Shown: positions 16,315-26,622, numbered from the stretch's first letter. The stretch is 64,000 nucleotides of DNA from Thalassotalea algicola (GCF_012932965.1 NZ_JABBXH010000002.1:706623-770622), one strand, 5' to 3'. Notes: generated by a model from the letters alone, not told the origin. A program made the numbers and translations.

Positions 16315-17181
16315 ATGAAATTAACATGGGTTAAAATTTTTGTTTACATTGTTATTTTATGTGGTGTTTTGCATAAGCATACCTTTGCAAACGAAGAGAT
16401 TTTTACGATTACAATTCCCGGCCCGTTGAGTGGGCAAGAGGTCCGGAACCCTTTTATTGAAGAGTTATTGCACTTAATTTTTGATAAAGAAGGGAAGCAA
16501 CTGGAATTGGAATATCTCGAAAGGGATTTTTCCAAGGGAAGAGCGTTAAAAGAACTTGAGCAAGGTGAGTTTTTCGATTTGAACTGGTCGGCGACATCTA
16601 TTCAACAAGAGCAAGAGCTTTTAGCAATTAAAATACCTATCTATCAAGGGTTAATTGGTTGGCGAATTTTACTTATTCGAAAATCAGATCAAGCAAAGTT
16701 TGCTCAGATCAAAAAACTAACTCAACTTAAAGATTTAGTAGCTGTTCAGCGTTTTGATTGGGCTGATTACGACATACTCAAAGAAAATGGTTTACAAGTA
16801 GAAGGGAGTTTGTCATTTGAAAACCACTCTTTAGCGGTTATAGACGGCATTGCAGACTACTTTCCCCGCTCGGTATTAGAAGTTATTCGAGAGTCAAAAA
16901 CACCAAGAAATAAGCAGTTAATCATAGAGCAGAGCTTATTGCTCAAATATCCGTCGGCGAATTATTTTTTTGTCAATAAAAACAATCAAGCATTAGCGAG
17001 TCTAATTAAAAAAGGTTTTGATAAAGCGCTGATAGATGGTAGTTATGCCATACTGTTTCAAAAACATTTTGGCGATATGCTAAAAGCACTTAATCTTGAA
17101 AAACGGTATGTTTTGCAGCTGAAAAATAGCCAATTTCCACCCTCAGAGCATATGACGCATTATTGGTATAACACGCCATAG
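16315..17181 (+). CDS. periplasmic solute-binding-like protein
   Basis: 288 residues with a signal peptide cleaved after about residue 25 (HKHTFANEE). The remainder looks like a type-II periplasmic binding fold (SBP_bac_3-like): strand-rich start EEIFTITIPGP, and a central DLVAVQRFDWADYDILKENG segment typical of the hinge. No transporter permease or ATPase lies nearby, and members of this group in Alteromonadales often stand alone, so it may be a sensor or a degenerate binding protein. Ligand unknown. It nearly abuts the converging sbcB gene. Confidence 0.7.
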   Translation: MKLTWVKIFVYIVILCGVLHKHTFANEEIFTITIPGPLSGQEVRNPFIEELLHLIFDKEGKQLELEYLERDFSKGRALKELEQGEFFDLNWSATSIQQEQELLAIKIPIYQGLIGWRILLIRKSDQAKFAQIKKLTQLKDLVAVQRFDWADYDILKENGLQVEGSLSFENHSLAVIDGIADYFPRSVLEVIRESKTPRNKQLIIEQSLLLKYPSANYFFVNKNNQALASLIKKGFDKALIDGSYAILFQKHFGDMLKALNLEKRYVLQLKNSQFPPSEHMTHYWYNTP

Positions 17182-17185
17182 CTTT

Positions 17186-18634
17186 TTATGACTGAATGTA
17201 TTGATATAACGCCTTTAGTACCGACATCTTTTGCTGATTACTTTCATGCTCATGAACTAAATTCTCAAGCTTTATCATAAATTCATCGGCACTCAATAAC
17301 CCTTTACCACCTGATTGAATTTTATCTTGGCAATATTGTTGCCATTGCTGTTGCTCGGTATCGTCAAGCGTATACGGGTAATTTCTAGCTCGAAAACGAA
17401 ATAACATAGTTGGCAAGCGAGAGTCTTGAAACTGGAACTCGTGATTGGCCAATTGCTCAGGCGAAAGGCTATGCAAAATATTCATTTGTGCTTTGTCTGA
17501 CTCACTAAAAAAGTTACCACCATATAACGCATGTTCAGCATCTATTTCATCATCGTTATCGAAACTTGAGGTAAACACTTGTGACAGCTTTTCAGTAAAA
17601 CTTCTGTCTTCTTTTAACTTGGCAAGGTTAGCTAGACACGTCTCGCGTGGAATATTTAATCGTTCGGCATTTTCAGGCAGCAAAGTTTTTGCTGGCGCAA
17701 CGACTGGGCACTTATTCAAATGAATTAACTTAACCGGAATAGGTAGCTCATCTTCAGCTAAATCTTGATATCGAGTGTACAAGCGACTTTCAATTTCATC
17801 TGCGGTTAGCTCAAACAACGGTGATAGATCCCGTGCTAAATCAATAGCAATCACAGCGTTTTTATTGGTTGGATGATAGCAAACTGGTGAGAACCAGCTT
17901 GTACAACCATGTATAGAAGATACTTTGCTTGATGTGTGAACAATCGGCGACATATTGTAGACATCGATATGTTCAGCTACTTGCTTTTTATTTCTTAAGT
18001 CAAACAAAAAGTGGTACAACTTTGGCTGTTTTTCTTTAATTAACTTCGCCATAGCAATGGTGGCATATACATCACTCATAGCGTCATGTGCAGCCTCGTG
18101 ACTTATACCATTTTCCGCCGTTAGTAATTCTAAGCGAAAACTGACTCTTTCTTCGCCAGAATCTTCATAAGTAACTTTAGGCCAGTTAATACCGTCAGGA
18201 CGTAATGCATAGCAAGCTCGAACCATATCTATGATATCCCAACGGCTATTGCCATTTTGCCATTCTCGAGCGTAAGGGTCATAAAAATTGCGGTATAACA
18301 GGTAACGGGTCACTTCATCATCGAAACGAATGTTGTTGTAGCCAGCTACGCAGGTATTCGGCTTTGAAAACTCTTCATGAATGCGCTTAGCGAATTCCGC
18401 TTCTGGTAAGCCCTCTGACATCGCCTTTTGAGGTGTAATTCCTGTAACGAGTGCTGCTTCTGGGTTGGGTATGTAATCTGCTGGCGGCTGACAGTAAAAC
18501 ATTATAGGTTCGCCGACGATGTTTAAGTCTAAATCGGTGCGAATTCCTGCAAATTGCGAAGGTTTATCATATTTAGGGCTAACACCCCAAGTTTCATAAT
18601 CGTGCCATAGAATTGTAGGTTGGCTTGATGTCAT
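17186..18634 (-). CDS. sbcB: exodeoxyribonuclease I
   Basis: Processive 3'-5' exonuclease on single-stranded DNA, acting in mismatch repair and recombination. The DEDDh exonuclease domain starts at WHDYETWG (Asp12, Glu14), with YNNIRFDDEVTRYLLYRNFYDPYAREW at motif II and HEAAHDAMSDVYATIAMAKLI carrying the motif III histidine and aspartate. SH3-like and C-terminal helical domains follow. 482 residues, close to E. coli ExoI. Confidence 0.96.
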   Translation of the reverse strand: MTSSQPTILWHDYETWGVSPKYDKPSQFAGIRTDLDLNIVGEPIMFYCQPPADYIPNPEAALVTGITPQKAMSEGLPEAEFAKRIHEEFSKPNTCVAGYNNIRFDDEVTRYLLYRNFYDPYAREWQNGNSRWDIIDMVRACYALRPDGINWPKVTYEDSGEERVSFRLELLTAENGISHEAAHDAMSDVYATIAMAKLIKEKQPKLYHFLFDLRNKKQVAEHIDVYNMSPIVHTSSKVSSIHGCTSWFSPVCYHPTNKNAVIAIDLARDLSPLFELTADEIESRLYTRYQDLAEDELPIPVKLIHLNKCPVVAPAKTLLPENAERLNIPRETCLANLAKLKEDRSFTEKLSQVFTSSFDNDDEIDAEHALYGGNFFSESDKAQMNILHSLSPEQLANHEFQFQDSRLPTMLFRFRARNYPYTLDDTEQQQWQQYCQDKIQSGGKGLLSADEFMIKLENLVHEHESNQQKMSVLKALYQYIQS

Positions 18635-18754
18635 ATCACTTCTTTGATTTTATTGATGAGCACAAATGAGTACTACTTACTTTGATGCAGTACTTTATCA
18701 TACATAAATCATTGAGTGGAATTAGTAGGTCTGAACTAGAGGCTGTTTATTATC

Positions 18755-19009
18755 TTAATAAAACGCACTAACGACAATCATGGATGGAAAAATAATAAAG
18801 TAAAGCCGCATTAAAAAGCGTAAATTCTTATTTCCTTCCTTTAGCTCCATAAAGTTATCTATTACAACAAATCCTTTATAAGTAACGGTGGCTGCAATAA
18901 TTATGCTGGCTAGGGTGATAGAAGAGAATCGTTCTCCAAGGAAAGTGTTAAATAAGGTCACAATAATTAATAAGCATAATAGAATTTCTAACTTGCCAAA
19001 ATTTTTCAT
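18755..19009 (-). CDS. NorF-like small membrane protein (cytochrome c oxidase subunit IV family)
   Basis: 84 residues with three hydrophobic helices (about 7-24, 30-48 and 65-83) and the layout of prokaryotic subunit IV/NorF proteins. It lies 6 bases after the NorE-like gene and is presumably co-translated with it. In denitrifiers norEF assists nitric oxide reductase activity. No norCB is present in this window, so the role here is open. Confidence 0.75.
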   Translation of the reverse strand: MKNFGKLEILLCLLIIVTLFNTFLGERFSSITLASIIIAATVTYKGFVVIDNFMELKEGNKNLRFLMRLYFIIFPSMIVVSAFY

Positions 19010-19015
19010 AGGTAA

Positions 19016-19633
19016 TTACCTTAAAACATACAGTAATGGAAATATTAAGATCCACATTAGGTCAATCATGTGCCAATAAACCGCTAAGGCTTCCATTCCT
19101 GAATTATCTTTTGAAGAATATGCGCCACTTCTCAACCTAAAAATTACGTATAAAATGGCACAGGAAGCCCAACCAACGTGTAAGAAATGATTAAATGTCA
19201 TGTAATAATAGACGGTGAAAAACTCACTGGTATTTGTGCTAAAACCTTGAAGGTCGTTCCAATGAAATTCCCAAACTTTGATGACCAAATAAATACAGCC
19301 ACAAAAAACTGCTAACCACAAAAAGCGCTCTGATTTTTTCCTATCATCAATACGAATTGATGCCATGGCTTTGGCCATAAAATAACTACTTGTGAGCAAT
19401 ACTATTGTATTGGTAACACCTAAAGCAGTATTTAACTGCTGCGGACCTTCGGCAAAGACTGCAGGGTAATAAAATTTAGCAATGAAATAAGCTGCGAAAA
19501 AAATACCGAACTCTGTTAGTTCAGAGAGAATACCAACCCAAATAGGTATGTTGCCAGGAACTCGGCCTGCATGAGCTTCACTCCAAGATTTTGGGAAGAT
19601 ATTAAGGGAGGTATTTGCTGGCGAGTCTTTCAT
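19016..19633 (-). CDS. NorE-like haem-copper oxidase subunit III family protein
   Basis: 205 residues with five predicted membrane helices. The PGNIPIWVGILSELTEFGIFFAAYF start and HFLHVGWASCAILYV with the late YWHMIDLMWILIFPLLYVL match subunit III/NorE proteins. With the NorF-like gene it forms a two-gene unit lacking catalytic oxidase subunits. It could assist a nitric oxide reductase or oxidase encoded elsewhere. Assignment to NorE rather than CyoC/CtaE rests on the short length and the NorF partner. Confidence 0.82.
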   Translation of the reverse strand: MKDSPANTSLNIFPKSWSEAHAGRVPGNIPIWVGILSELTEFGIFFAAYFIAKFYYPAVFAEGPQQLNTALGVTNTIVLLTSSYFMAKAMASIRIDDRKKSERFLWLAVFCGCIYLVIKVWEFHWNDLQGFSTNTSEFFTVYYYMTFNHFLHVGWASCAILYVIFRLRSGAYSSKDNSGMEALAVYWHMIDLMWILIFPLLYVLR

Positions 19634-19787
19634 TTATTATTAGCTTTTAAGTTACATTAATTAATGATAATGAGCTTAATTAATACTGTTTGGAATATAG
19701 ATGAATTATGTACTACGAAGCCTAATCAATACTTTGAAGGAGATCATACAAAGGCTAATAAAATTGAATTAGAACACTACAAATCCG

Positions 19788-20357
19788 TTATGTATGGCAA
19801 TAACAACCTTTAGCTTTATCCACAATAATATTCGCAGCAAAACCTTTCTCTAGATTATTCAGTACAGTTTGAGCAAAACCATTGGTTTTAGAGCAGGCAA
19901 TACCTTGGCCATATGGACCAAAGTAAACTAAGTTACCTTCTTCTAGAATAGCAACAGAAGGAGTGGCGGGTATTAATAATGGCTGGTCTCCTTTGTTGAG
20001 TTTTACTTCTGCTATTTCGTATTGATTATTAGCGGCAATAGAATTGATTGTAGCGATATGTTTTTCACTGAATTGTGAACAACGACATTCTTCTTGCGAA
20101 AAATGAATGATGACTGTTTTTTCTGAAATCTGGCTTTTTCCGCCATCTAGGTAGCGGCTAAATAATTTAGCCGCGCTTGATAAGTCAGGGTTTTCAAGTT
20201 TTTTATGAGGATCAAATGCTACCAGTTGCTCACTTATCACGACAGCGAAAGCGGCAAAAGTAAATAGCAGCCAGCTAACTGCTATTACCCAGTGTCGTTT
20301 TAAGTGCGTTGGTTTATTTAAACCGTGCAATACTTTGCTCCATTTGTTGCGCCGCAT
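19788..20357 (-). CDS. membrane-anchored thioredoxin-like protein (DUF6436-like)
   Basis: About 189 residues: a basic N-terminus, one membrane helix ([16 protein letters not shown], about 26-41), then a domain with the thioredoxin-like pattern [19 protein letters not shown] and [21 protein letters not shown]. The CxC pair replaces the usual CxxC. The C-terminus KGCYCHT carries another CxC. The start overlaps the 3' end of the chemoreceptor gene by 44 bases; a TTG a few codons downstream is an alternative. Possible periplasmic redox role; not proven. Confidence 0.7.
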   Translation of the reverse strand: MRRNKWSKVLHGLNKPTHLKRHWVIAVSWLLFTFAAFAVVISEQLVAFDPHKKLENPDLSSAAKLFSRYLDGGKSQISEKTVIIHFSQEECRCSQFSEKHIATINSIAANNQYEIAEVKLNKGDQPLLIPATPSVAILEEGNLVYFGPYGQGIACSKTNGFAQTVLNNLEKGFAANIIVDKAKGCYCHT

Positions 20358-21780
20358 CACCAACTGCAACCGCTTCAGCAGCTAACGATTCTATTTTTGA
20401 TTGGTCTGCTTGTACGGTAGCGCTTAGGTTTTCAGTACTTTGTGCTATGCCTTCGGTCGTTGTAGATTGTTGCTCTATTGCAGCAGCTACATTGATTGAA
20501 ATTGAACTGGCTTGTTCGACTAATGAACTTGCTTGTTCAACTTGTTCTTTTGCTTTGTTAGTTTTTGCAATGACCTCTTGTACCACTTCAATGCTTGAGT
20601 TCATTGAGTCAGTAGTCGATTTAGAATAGCCCTGTAATAAAGACAATGTTTCTCCAATTTTATCTGTGCTTTCTTTGGTTCTGTTAGCTAGCGCTCTTAC
20701 TTCATCTGCTACAACGGCAAAACCTCTACCTTGTTCACCAGCGCGTGCTGCTTCAATTGCAGCATTTAAAGCCAAAAGGTTGGTTTGATCGGCGATACCG
20801 GTAATTTCAGATAAAACGGTGGAAATGGCATCGGTTGAATTAGCAAGTTCAGTTACTTGTGCACTAGTTTTTTCAAGTGCTGCAGTTAATGCTTCATTCT
20901 GGTGATTAATTTCCACAATGTCTTCATTAGTTGCACGAGTAAATTGATTCGCGCTTTGCATTTGATCGCTAAGCTGGCTTGTTTCTTCGGCGATAGAAGC
21001 TACTGTTACCGCCATTTCTTCAGCAGAGGTTGCAATGACTTCGGTTTCTTGCTGTCTGTTAGCCGCAGACGCTTCAAGCTCAGCTTTTGAAGAAACTAGA
21101 TTGTTGGCATTGGTATTTAATTCTAATACTTGGTGTTTAACACTATCGATTACTGTTGAGAGTAGTGTTAGAAGCTCGTTAAATGATCGCAAGGTTGCGT
21201 TATCTTGGCTATCAGTTCGAAGCGCTAAATCAATCTCGTTTTCATTTTCAGTTAACTTTCCTGCAACATCCGCTAATTCAATACCTGTTTTACTTTCATC
21301 GGCCATCATTTTAGCTAAATAACCGCCGATACAAGCTTCGGTAATTGCATATACAGCATGAATAATTACGGTAGTGAACGCTAATCTGTCTTCATCAAAT
21401 ATATAAACACCCACATCGTTTACTTGCATAAAATAAAAAGAAAGATGATGAACTGCGACAAGCGCTATGGCTGAAACAAATACTCGCCAATCTTGGAAGG
21501 CAATTAGGAACGCCATTAAAATAAATATTTCAAAATGTACTTCAATTAAACCGTTAGTTTGATGAATGTGAAGGGCAGCGAATACCATAATAGCTAATGC
21601 ACTAATATGTTTGGTTAGGGCAAGATTGGGTGCCGTCTTTATAAAATATATAGGGACTAAAGTTGCCGGTAAACCAATGATAAATGCTGCCAAATAGCTA
21701 TTGTAGATAAATGATAGCGCAATTGTTTCTATAAAAAGAGCAACAAATAGATAGGTAAATAGTTTATTAGTTTGATTCAT
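20314..21780 (-). CDS. methyl-accepting chemotaxis protein
   Basis: 488 residues. The N-terminal third is a multi-helix membrane domain (about six spans over residues 8-160) with conserved-looking histidines ([26 protein letters not shown]), and there is no large periplasmic ligand domain. The cytoplasmic signalling region has the canonical hairpin [37 protein letters not shown]. The signal may therefore be sensed in or near the membrane. Divergent from the receiver-TPR gene. Confidence 0.93.
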   Translation of the reverse strand: MNQTNKLFTYLFVALFIETIALSFIYNSYLAAFIIGLPATLVPIYFIKTAPNLALTKHISALAIMVFAALHIHQTNGLIEVHFEIFILMAFLIAFQDWRVFVSAIALVAVHHLSFYFMQVNDVGVYIFDEDRLAFTTVIIHAVYAITEACIGGYLAKMMADESKTGIELADVAGKLTENENEIDLALRTDSQDNATLRSFNELLTLLSTVIDSVKHQVLELNTNANNLVSSKAELEASAANRQQETEVIATSAEEMAVTVASIAEETSQLSDQMQSANQFTRATNEDIVEINHQNEALTAALEKTSAQVTELANSTDAISTVLSEITGIADQTNLLALNAAIEAARAGEQGRGFAVVADEVRALANRTKESTDKIGETLSLLQGYSKSTTDSMNSSIEVVQEVIAKTNKAKEQVEQASSLVEQASSISINVAAAIEQQSTTTEGIAQSTENLSATVQADQSKIESLAAEAVAVGDAAQQMEQSIARFK

Positions 21781-22011
21781 GAATGCCTCTAAAGATTATC
21801 AAGTTGCATCCATGCATATTCCTCACCTTTGTTTTAAATATAGTCAATGTTTCGAATATTTCTCAATAAGTTATCTTTTAGTTAAATTGCCCAAAAGTGC
21901 TCATATCTCAACTAATTCACTAAGCTTTGGTATAAATCATTTTAATTATGCATACACAGTGTTATAAAAATACGATTAGTCTTTAATGCGCCGATATGGA
22001 GATGTTTCAGC

Positions 22012-23655
22012 TTGGATAAAGAATTGCGCAATGCTTTGGAAGATTTTAGCCAATTAAAAGTATTAGTTATCGAAGAGAATACGCTTATTCATGGTGTGTT
22101 AACTGACGCGTTGTATGATATTGGCATTAAAGAAATTAGATGTGCGCAAAATGCCTATTACGCATTAAGGCTATGTGATGAGATGCACTTTAATGTGGTC
22201 ATTTGTTCTTTTAACTTACAAAGCGATAAAGACGGATTTCATTTACTTGAAGAACTGAAATTTAATGGCCACGTCAATAAGAGTACGGTACTCATATTTT
22301 TAAGCGCTGATACTGATGAATCATTAGTTAATTCAATTATTGAATTACAGCCAGATGACTTTTGGGCTAAGCCAGTATCCCCTAGTCATATTCAAAAACG
22401 ACTAAAGCATACGCTGCAATTTAAAAAGCAGTTATTTAATATTTACCAAGCCATTGATAATAAAAACTATTCTAAAGCGGTGTATTTTGCCGATCGTCAC
22501 CTTCTCGATAAGTCCTTACAAAAATACTATCCCAATTTACTGCGTATGAAAGGCGAAGCATTTTTAAGCTTGCTGGAATTTAAAGAAGCCGAAGCATTTT
22601 TCAAGGGGTTACTTAAAGTTTACCAGTATTCATGGGTTTATTTGGGGTACGTACGTTCGTTACTAAGACAAGGTCGAATTGAAGAAATTACCGAGATGTT
22701 GGAGCAATTAACCGAAAAACCGGACACTCGTTTTGCAACTCACGATATGTTGGCTCAATACTATATTGAACAAGAAGATTACCCACAGGCATACTTGGAA
22801 ATAAAGAAAGCAGCGGCACTAGCGCCAAGAAATATTGAACGAAATAAAAAATATTGGGATTTAGCGCGGTTAAACCATGATCATAAAGGCCAATATAAAG
22901 CGACTAAGAATATTGCTCAAAATGCGAAAAACTCGGTACATGATTCACCGCAATTATTATTGAACTGCATTCGAGCAGGCATAGATTTGGCCTGCACGTT
23001 AACTGACAATAAGTCCGATGCTATTTTGAAAGAGTCAGAACTGTTTATTAAACAGTTAGAGACAGAGTACGACGATAGTCATTTGTTCAAAGAGCAAATA
23101 TTGGTCGCTCAAGCGAGGATCCATAACGTTCGCCAAGAAAATGAACGTGCCGAAAGCATAGTTGAGAACCATTTGTCGCTTAGGACGTCGACGGAAATTG
23201 AAGATAATTTAGACAAAGTAAAGGTTTTTCATGAGCTTGGCATGCGCGAAGAAGCGCTGATTATTTTAAAAGCGATAAAAAACCAAATTACAGGCGAGTC
23301 GTTAACAAGCCAAGTAGTAAATAAGTACGTTGAGCAAGAAATGGAAGAAAGACAAGAAATTCATTTCACGCCAAAACATTTACATGAAATGGCAGTAGAG
23401 CATTTCCAGAAGAAACGTCTGCAACCAGCTTTTGAGTCAATTCAACAAGCATTAACGTTAGCACCGAGTAATGCTAAATTTTCAATTAGCTTATTGAAAA
23501 TTTTACTAGCGATGCAAAAAACAAATGAACTCGCCGAGCCTCATTTTGATGCAGCACAAAAAGCTATTGATGTCCTAGACGGTATGAAGTTCGCAGGTAA
23601 AAATTTAGAGACAGTTAATCAACTAAAAGAGCAGTGGTTGTTAGTGGAGCAGTAG
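22012..23655 (+). CDS. degenerate response-regulator receiver with TPR repeats
   Basis: 547 residues from a TTG start with GGAG 10 bases upstream; no better in-frame start is seen. The receiver domain at about 15-135 keeps the acidic pair Glu21-Glu22, Ser98 and the lysine of WAKPV (Lys120), but the phospho-acceptor position reads ICSFNL, with Ser66 where aspartate is expected. The rest is helical with TPR-like units (FADRHLLDKSLQKYYPNLLRMKGEAFL, MLAQYYIEQEDYPQAYLEIKKAAALAP, AVEHFQKKRLQPAFESIQQALTLAP). It probably acts as a protein-interaction scaffold. Similar receiver-TPR proteins occur in Alteromonadales and Vibrio. Confidence 0.88.
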   Translation: MDKELRNALEDFSQLKVLVIEENTLIHGVLTDALYDIGIKEIRCAQNAYYALRLCDEMHFNVVICSFNLQSDKDGFHLLEELKFNGHVNKSTVLIFLSADTDESLVNSIIELQPDDFWAKPVSPSHIQKRLKHTLQFKKQLFNIYQAIDNKNYSKAVYFADRHLLDKSLQKYYPNLLRMKGEAFLSLLEFKEAEAFFKGLLKVYQYSWVYLGYVRSLLRQGRIEEITEMLEQLTEKPDTRFATHDMLAQYYIEQEDYPQAYLEIKKAAALAPRNIERNKKYWDLARLNHDHKGQYKATKNIAQNAKNSVHDSPQLLLNCIRAGIDLACTLTDNKSDAILKESELFIKQLETEYDDSHLFKEQILVAQARIHNVRQENERAESIVENHLSLRTSTEIEDNLDKVKVFHELGMREEALIILKAIKNQITGESLTSQVVNKYVEQEMEERQEIHFTPKHLHEMAVEHFQKKRLQPAFESIQQALTLAPSNAKFSISLLKILLAMQKTNELAEPHFDAAQKAIDVLDGMKFAGKNLETVNQLKEQWLLVEQ

Positions 23656-23757
23656 AGTAGCTGTTCATTTAACGAGTGCATATTTTACTTCACATCAGTT
23701 GATTACACCAAATATACCTATATATAGAAATATACAATATTAAAGCTAAGGATTTTT

Positions 23758-25116
23758 ATGTCTTACCCATTAATTTATAGCCAATCTGGCATTCCTCTTT
23801 TTGTACTTAGCGAAGCCGAATACGACTCTTGGCATAGTAGTCAAACAACCTTTGTAAAAAACTGGCTGGCAAATAATGATTTTGAAGGTCAAGGCTGGAG
23901 TACTATTCCTTCGCAAGACGGCGAAATATCCTCCGTTGTGGTTGTGGTAAAAACAGGTACAGAATATTTTGCCTGTGGCGATGTTATTAATAAATTGCCA
24001 GTAAACCAGTATTTATTGAAGACGTCTCAAGAAAATCTTGAAGCTACTGCATTTGGTTGGTTAATTGGTAGTTATAAATTTGACCAATATTTAAATGAAA
24101 ATAAGCAATTACCGACACTAGCTGTTGATGATGAACAGCTGGTTAGTAAATCGATTAAGCAATATAAAGCAACGGCCTTAGTGCGCGACTTAGTTAATAC
24201 GCCAGCAGCCGATATGATGCCGCAAGACTTAGCACGAATAACGAAAGAGCTTGCTGTTGAATTTGGCGGTACATTCACTGAGATTGTTGGTGAACATCTA
24301 CTTGATGAGAACTACCCAACGATTCATGCTGTTGGTCGAGCAAGCTGTCATGCTCCTCGTTTACTCGACTTGCGCTGGGGGCGCAGTGACGCACCTAAAG
24401 TTACCTTGGTCGGTAAAGGAGTATGTTTCGATAGTGGTGGCTTAGATGTTAAACCAGCGGCTGGCATGCGCAATATGAAAAAGGATATGGGAGGTGCCGC
24501 ACATGTGCTTGGTTTAGCACGTTTAATTATGGCATTTAATCTAGATGTGCAATTACGAGTATTAATCCCTGCTGTTGAAAATGCAATCGCCGGCAATGCG
24601 CTACGTCCTGGAGATGTCGTTAAAACACGTAAAGGTTTAACTGTAGAGATTGATAATACCGACGCAGAAGGGCGGTTAGTCTTATGTGATGCAATTGACG
24701 AAGCGGTACAAGAAAAACCGGATATGTTGATTGATTTTGCGACCTTAACAGGTGCAATGCGCGTTGCATTGGGAACAGAATTACCAGGCTTTTTCGCAAC
24801 AAGTGATGAAACCGCAAACGGTATAACGAATGCTGGCCTGCCTATTCAAGATCCGGTTTGGCGCATGCCGTTATATCAGCCATACAATGCCTTGTTTAAG
24901 AGTGATATCGCTGATATGACAAATTGCTCAGCGGGACCTTTCGGTGGAGCGATTACTGCAGCACTTTATTTGCAAAAGTTTGTACCTGAAGGTATCGATT
25001 GGTGCCACTTCGACATTATGGCGTTTAATGTTCGTCCGTTATCTGGCCGTCCAAAGGGTGGTGAAGCTTTTGGTATTCGCGCGGTTTTTGATTATTTACA
25101 ACAAAAATATACGTAA
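23758..25116 (+). CDS. M17-family leucyl aminopeptidase
   Basis: 452-residue cytoplasmic metallo-exopeptidase. The dinuclear-metal and catalytic motifs are intact: LVGKGVCFDSGGLDVKPAAGMRNMKKDMGGAA, the M17 signature NTDAEGRLVL and the late DFATLTGAM region. It is shorter in the N-terminal domain than PepA and resembles the PepA/PepB-like group of proteobacteria. Removes N-terminal residues from peptides. Single-gene unit with its own strong terminator. Confidence 0.94.
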   Translation: MSYPLIYSQSGIPLFVLSEAEYDSWHSSQTTFVKNWLANNDFEGQGWSTIPSQDGEISSVVVVVKTGTEYFACGDVINKLPVNQYLLKTSQENLEATAFGWLIGSYKFDQYLNENKQLPTLAVDDEQLVSKSIKQYKATALVRDLVNTPAADMMPQDLARITKELAVEFGGTFTEIVGEHLLDENYPTIHAVGRASCHAPRLLDLRWGRSDAPKVTLVGKGVCFDSGGLDVKPAAGMRNMKKDMGGAAHVLGLARLIMAFNLDVQLRVLIPAVENAIAGNALRPGDVVKTRKGLTVEIDNTDAEGRLVLCDAIDEAVQEKPDMLIDFATLTGAMRVALGTELPGFFATSDETANGITNAGLPIQDPVWRMPLYQPYNALFKSDIADMTNCSAGPFGGAITAALYLQKFVPEGIDWCHFDIMAFNVRPLSGRPKGGEAFGIRAVFDYLQQKYT

Positions 25117-25142
25117 CATTAAAACCCATATGTAATAAGAAA

Positions 25143-25176
25143 AAAGAGCTTACCTTGAGCAAAAGGTAAGCTCTTT
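25143..25176 (+). terminator. terminator after the aminopeptidase gene
   Basis: Perfect 14-bp stem (AAAGAGCTTACCTT / AAGGTAAGCTCTTT) with loop GAGCAA, followed by a T-rich stretch. Confidence 0.88.
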
Positions 25177-25275
25177 CTTCGTTTTCGCTTCCAAAAAAAA
25201 TATAAATTTTTAAACCTTTTCTTTCGTAAACGCTACTTACTTTCTGATTGTTCAAAAAAATTTCGGGAAAGTAAC

Positions 25276-26565
25276 GTGAAAATAGAAGATACAAGTGGTC
25301 AGGATGTCGTCCTGAGCCACAAATCAAATAATAAACGCTGGGTAATAATTAGTGTCGTTGCCGTAGCGATTCTTTCGCTAATTGGTTTGACTGCGCCTGC
25401 AATATCAAGTTGGTCTTCTGGTGATGCCAGTATTTCTCAAGACCGAGTGCGACTAGCTAAGGTCATTCGTGGTGATCTAGTGCGCGACCTTTCTGTACAA
25501 GGGCGCGTTGTTGCCGCTATTAGCCCTCGGCTTTATGCTACCGGACAAGGCACAATAACCTTTAGCGTCGATGCTGGCGATAAAGTAGTTAAAGATCAAG
25601 AGCTCGCTGTAATAGAAAGCCCTGAGCTAACCAATGAACTTAAACAAGAGCAAGCGTCTCTTCAAGAGCAAACATTAGAATTAGAACGTCAAAAAATTCA
25701 AGCAAGAAAGCAAGCTCTTGAAAATCAAAAATCAGTCGATTTAGCCAAAGTTACTTTAGTGGCTGCTGGCCGTGAAAAACGTCGCGCTGATAAGGCGTAT
25801 CAATTCAATTCGATAAGCCAAATTGACTTCGAAAAAGCGCAAGATGATCTTCAAAATGCCGAGCTTGTATACAAACATGCCGAACAAGACGCAGCGCTCA
25901 ATGACGAAAGTTTAGCATTTGAGATTAAATCAGTTCAATTACAGGTAGACAGACAAGCATTATTAGTAACTGAACTTCAACGTAAAGTTGATGAATTAAC
26001 TTTACGTTCACCCGTTAATGGAATAGTCGGTAACCTTGCGGTGAAGCAAAAAAACCAAGTGAGCCGAAATCAGCCTATTTTAAGTGTTGTCGATTTATCT
26101 GAGTTTGAATTGGAAGTCGATATTCCTGAAAGCTACGCGGATGATTTAGCCATAGGTATGGCAAGTGAAATTACCGTTAATGGCAAAACGTATGCGGCGA
26201 ATCTCGTTACTATCTCACCCGAAATTGAGAACAATCAAGTAACTGGACGTGTGCGTTTTGCCAACTCATCAGATAACGATAGTCATCCACCGGGACTTCG
26301 CCAAAATCAACGATTAACAACACGCATATTAATGGAAAACAAACCTAATGTACTGATGGTGCAACGCGGACAATTCTTAGAAAGTTCAAGTGGACGTTTT
26401 GCATACAAAGTAAGTAATGGCGTTGCAGAAAAAGTTGCTATTCGTACCGGTGCTCGCAGCCTGTCTAATGTAGAAATAAGTACAGGGCTAGTAGAGGGCG
26501 ATACCATTATCGTTTCTGGCACCGATCAATTTAATGACTCAGATAAAGTGCTTATTACGCAATAG
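25276..26565 (+). CDS. HlyD/MacA-type membrane-fusion protein of an ABC exporter
   Basis: 429 residues from a GTG preceded by a GGGAAAG ribosome-binding site. One N-terminal membrane helix (about 18-40) anchors a periplasmic adaptor with the lipoyl half-motif VDAGDKVVKDQELAVIESPEL, a long coiled coil (about 110-230), the second half-motif LRSPVNGIVGNLAVKQKNQV and a beta-barrel domain. First gene of a four-gene exporter operon with the ATPase and two FtsX-type permeases. Substrate unknown; the arrangement suits export of peptides or other small molecules. Confidence 0.92.
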   Translation: MKIEDTSGQDVVLSHKSNNKRWVIISVVAVAILSLIGLTAPAISSWSSGDASISQDRVRLAKVIRGDLVRDLSVQGRVVAAISPRLYATGQGTITFSVDAGDKVVKDQELAVIESPELTNELKQEQASLQEQTLELERQKIQARKQALENQKSVDLAKVTLVAAGREKRRADKAYQFNSISQIDFEKAQDDLQNAELVYKHAEQDAALNDESLAFEIKSVQLQVDRQALLVTELQRKVDELTLRSPVNGIVGNLAVKQKNQVSRNQPILSVVDLSEFELEVDIPESYADDLAIGMASEITVNGKTYAANLVTISPEIENNQVTGRVRFANSSDNDSHPPGLRQNQRLTTRILMENKPNVLMVQRGQFLESSSGRFAYKVSNGVAEKVAIRTGARSLSNVEISTGLVEGDTIIVSGTDQFNDSDKVLITQ

Positions 26566-26622
26566 CAATAAATAAAAAGACAATAACGATAAATAAATAC
26601 TTATAGGGTAGAGGAAATAACC

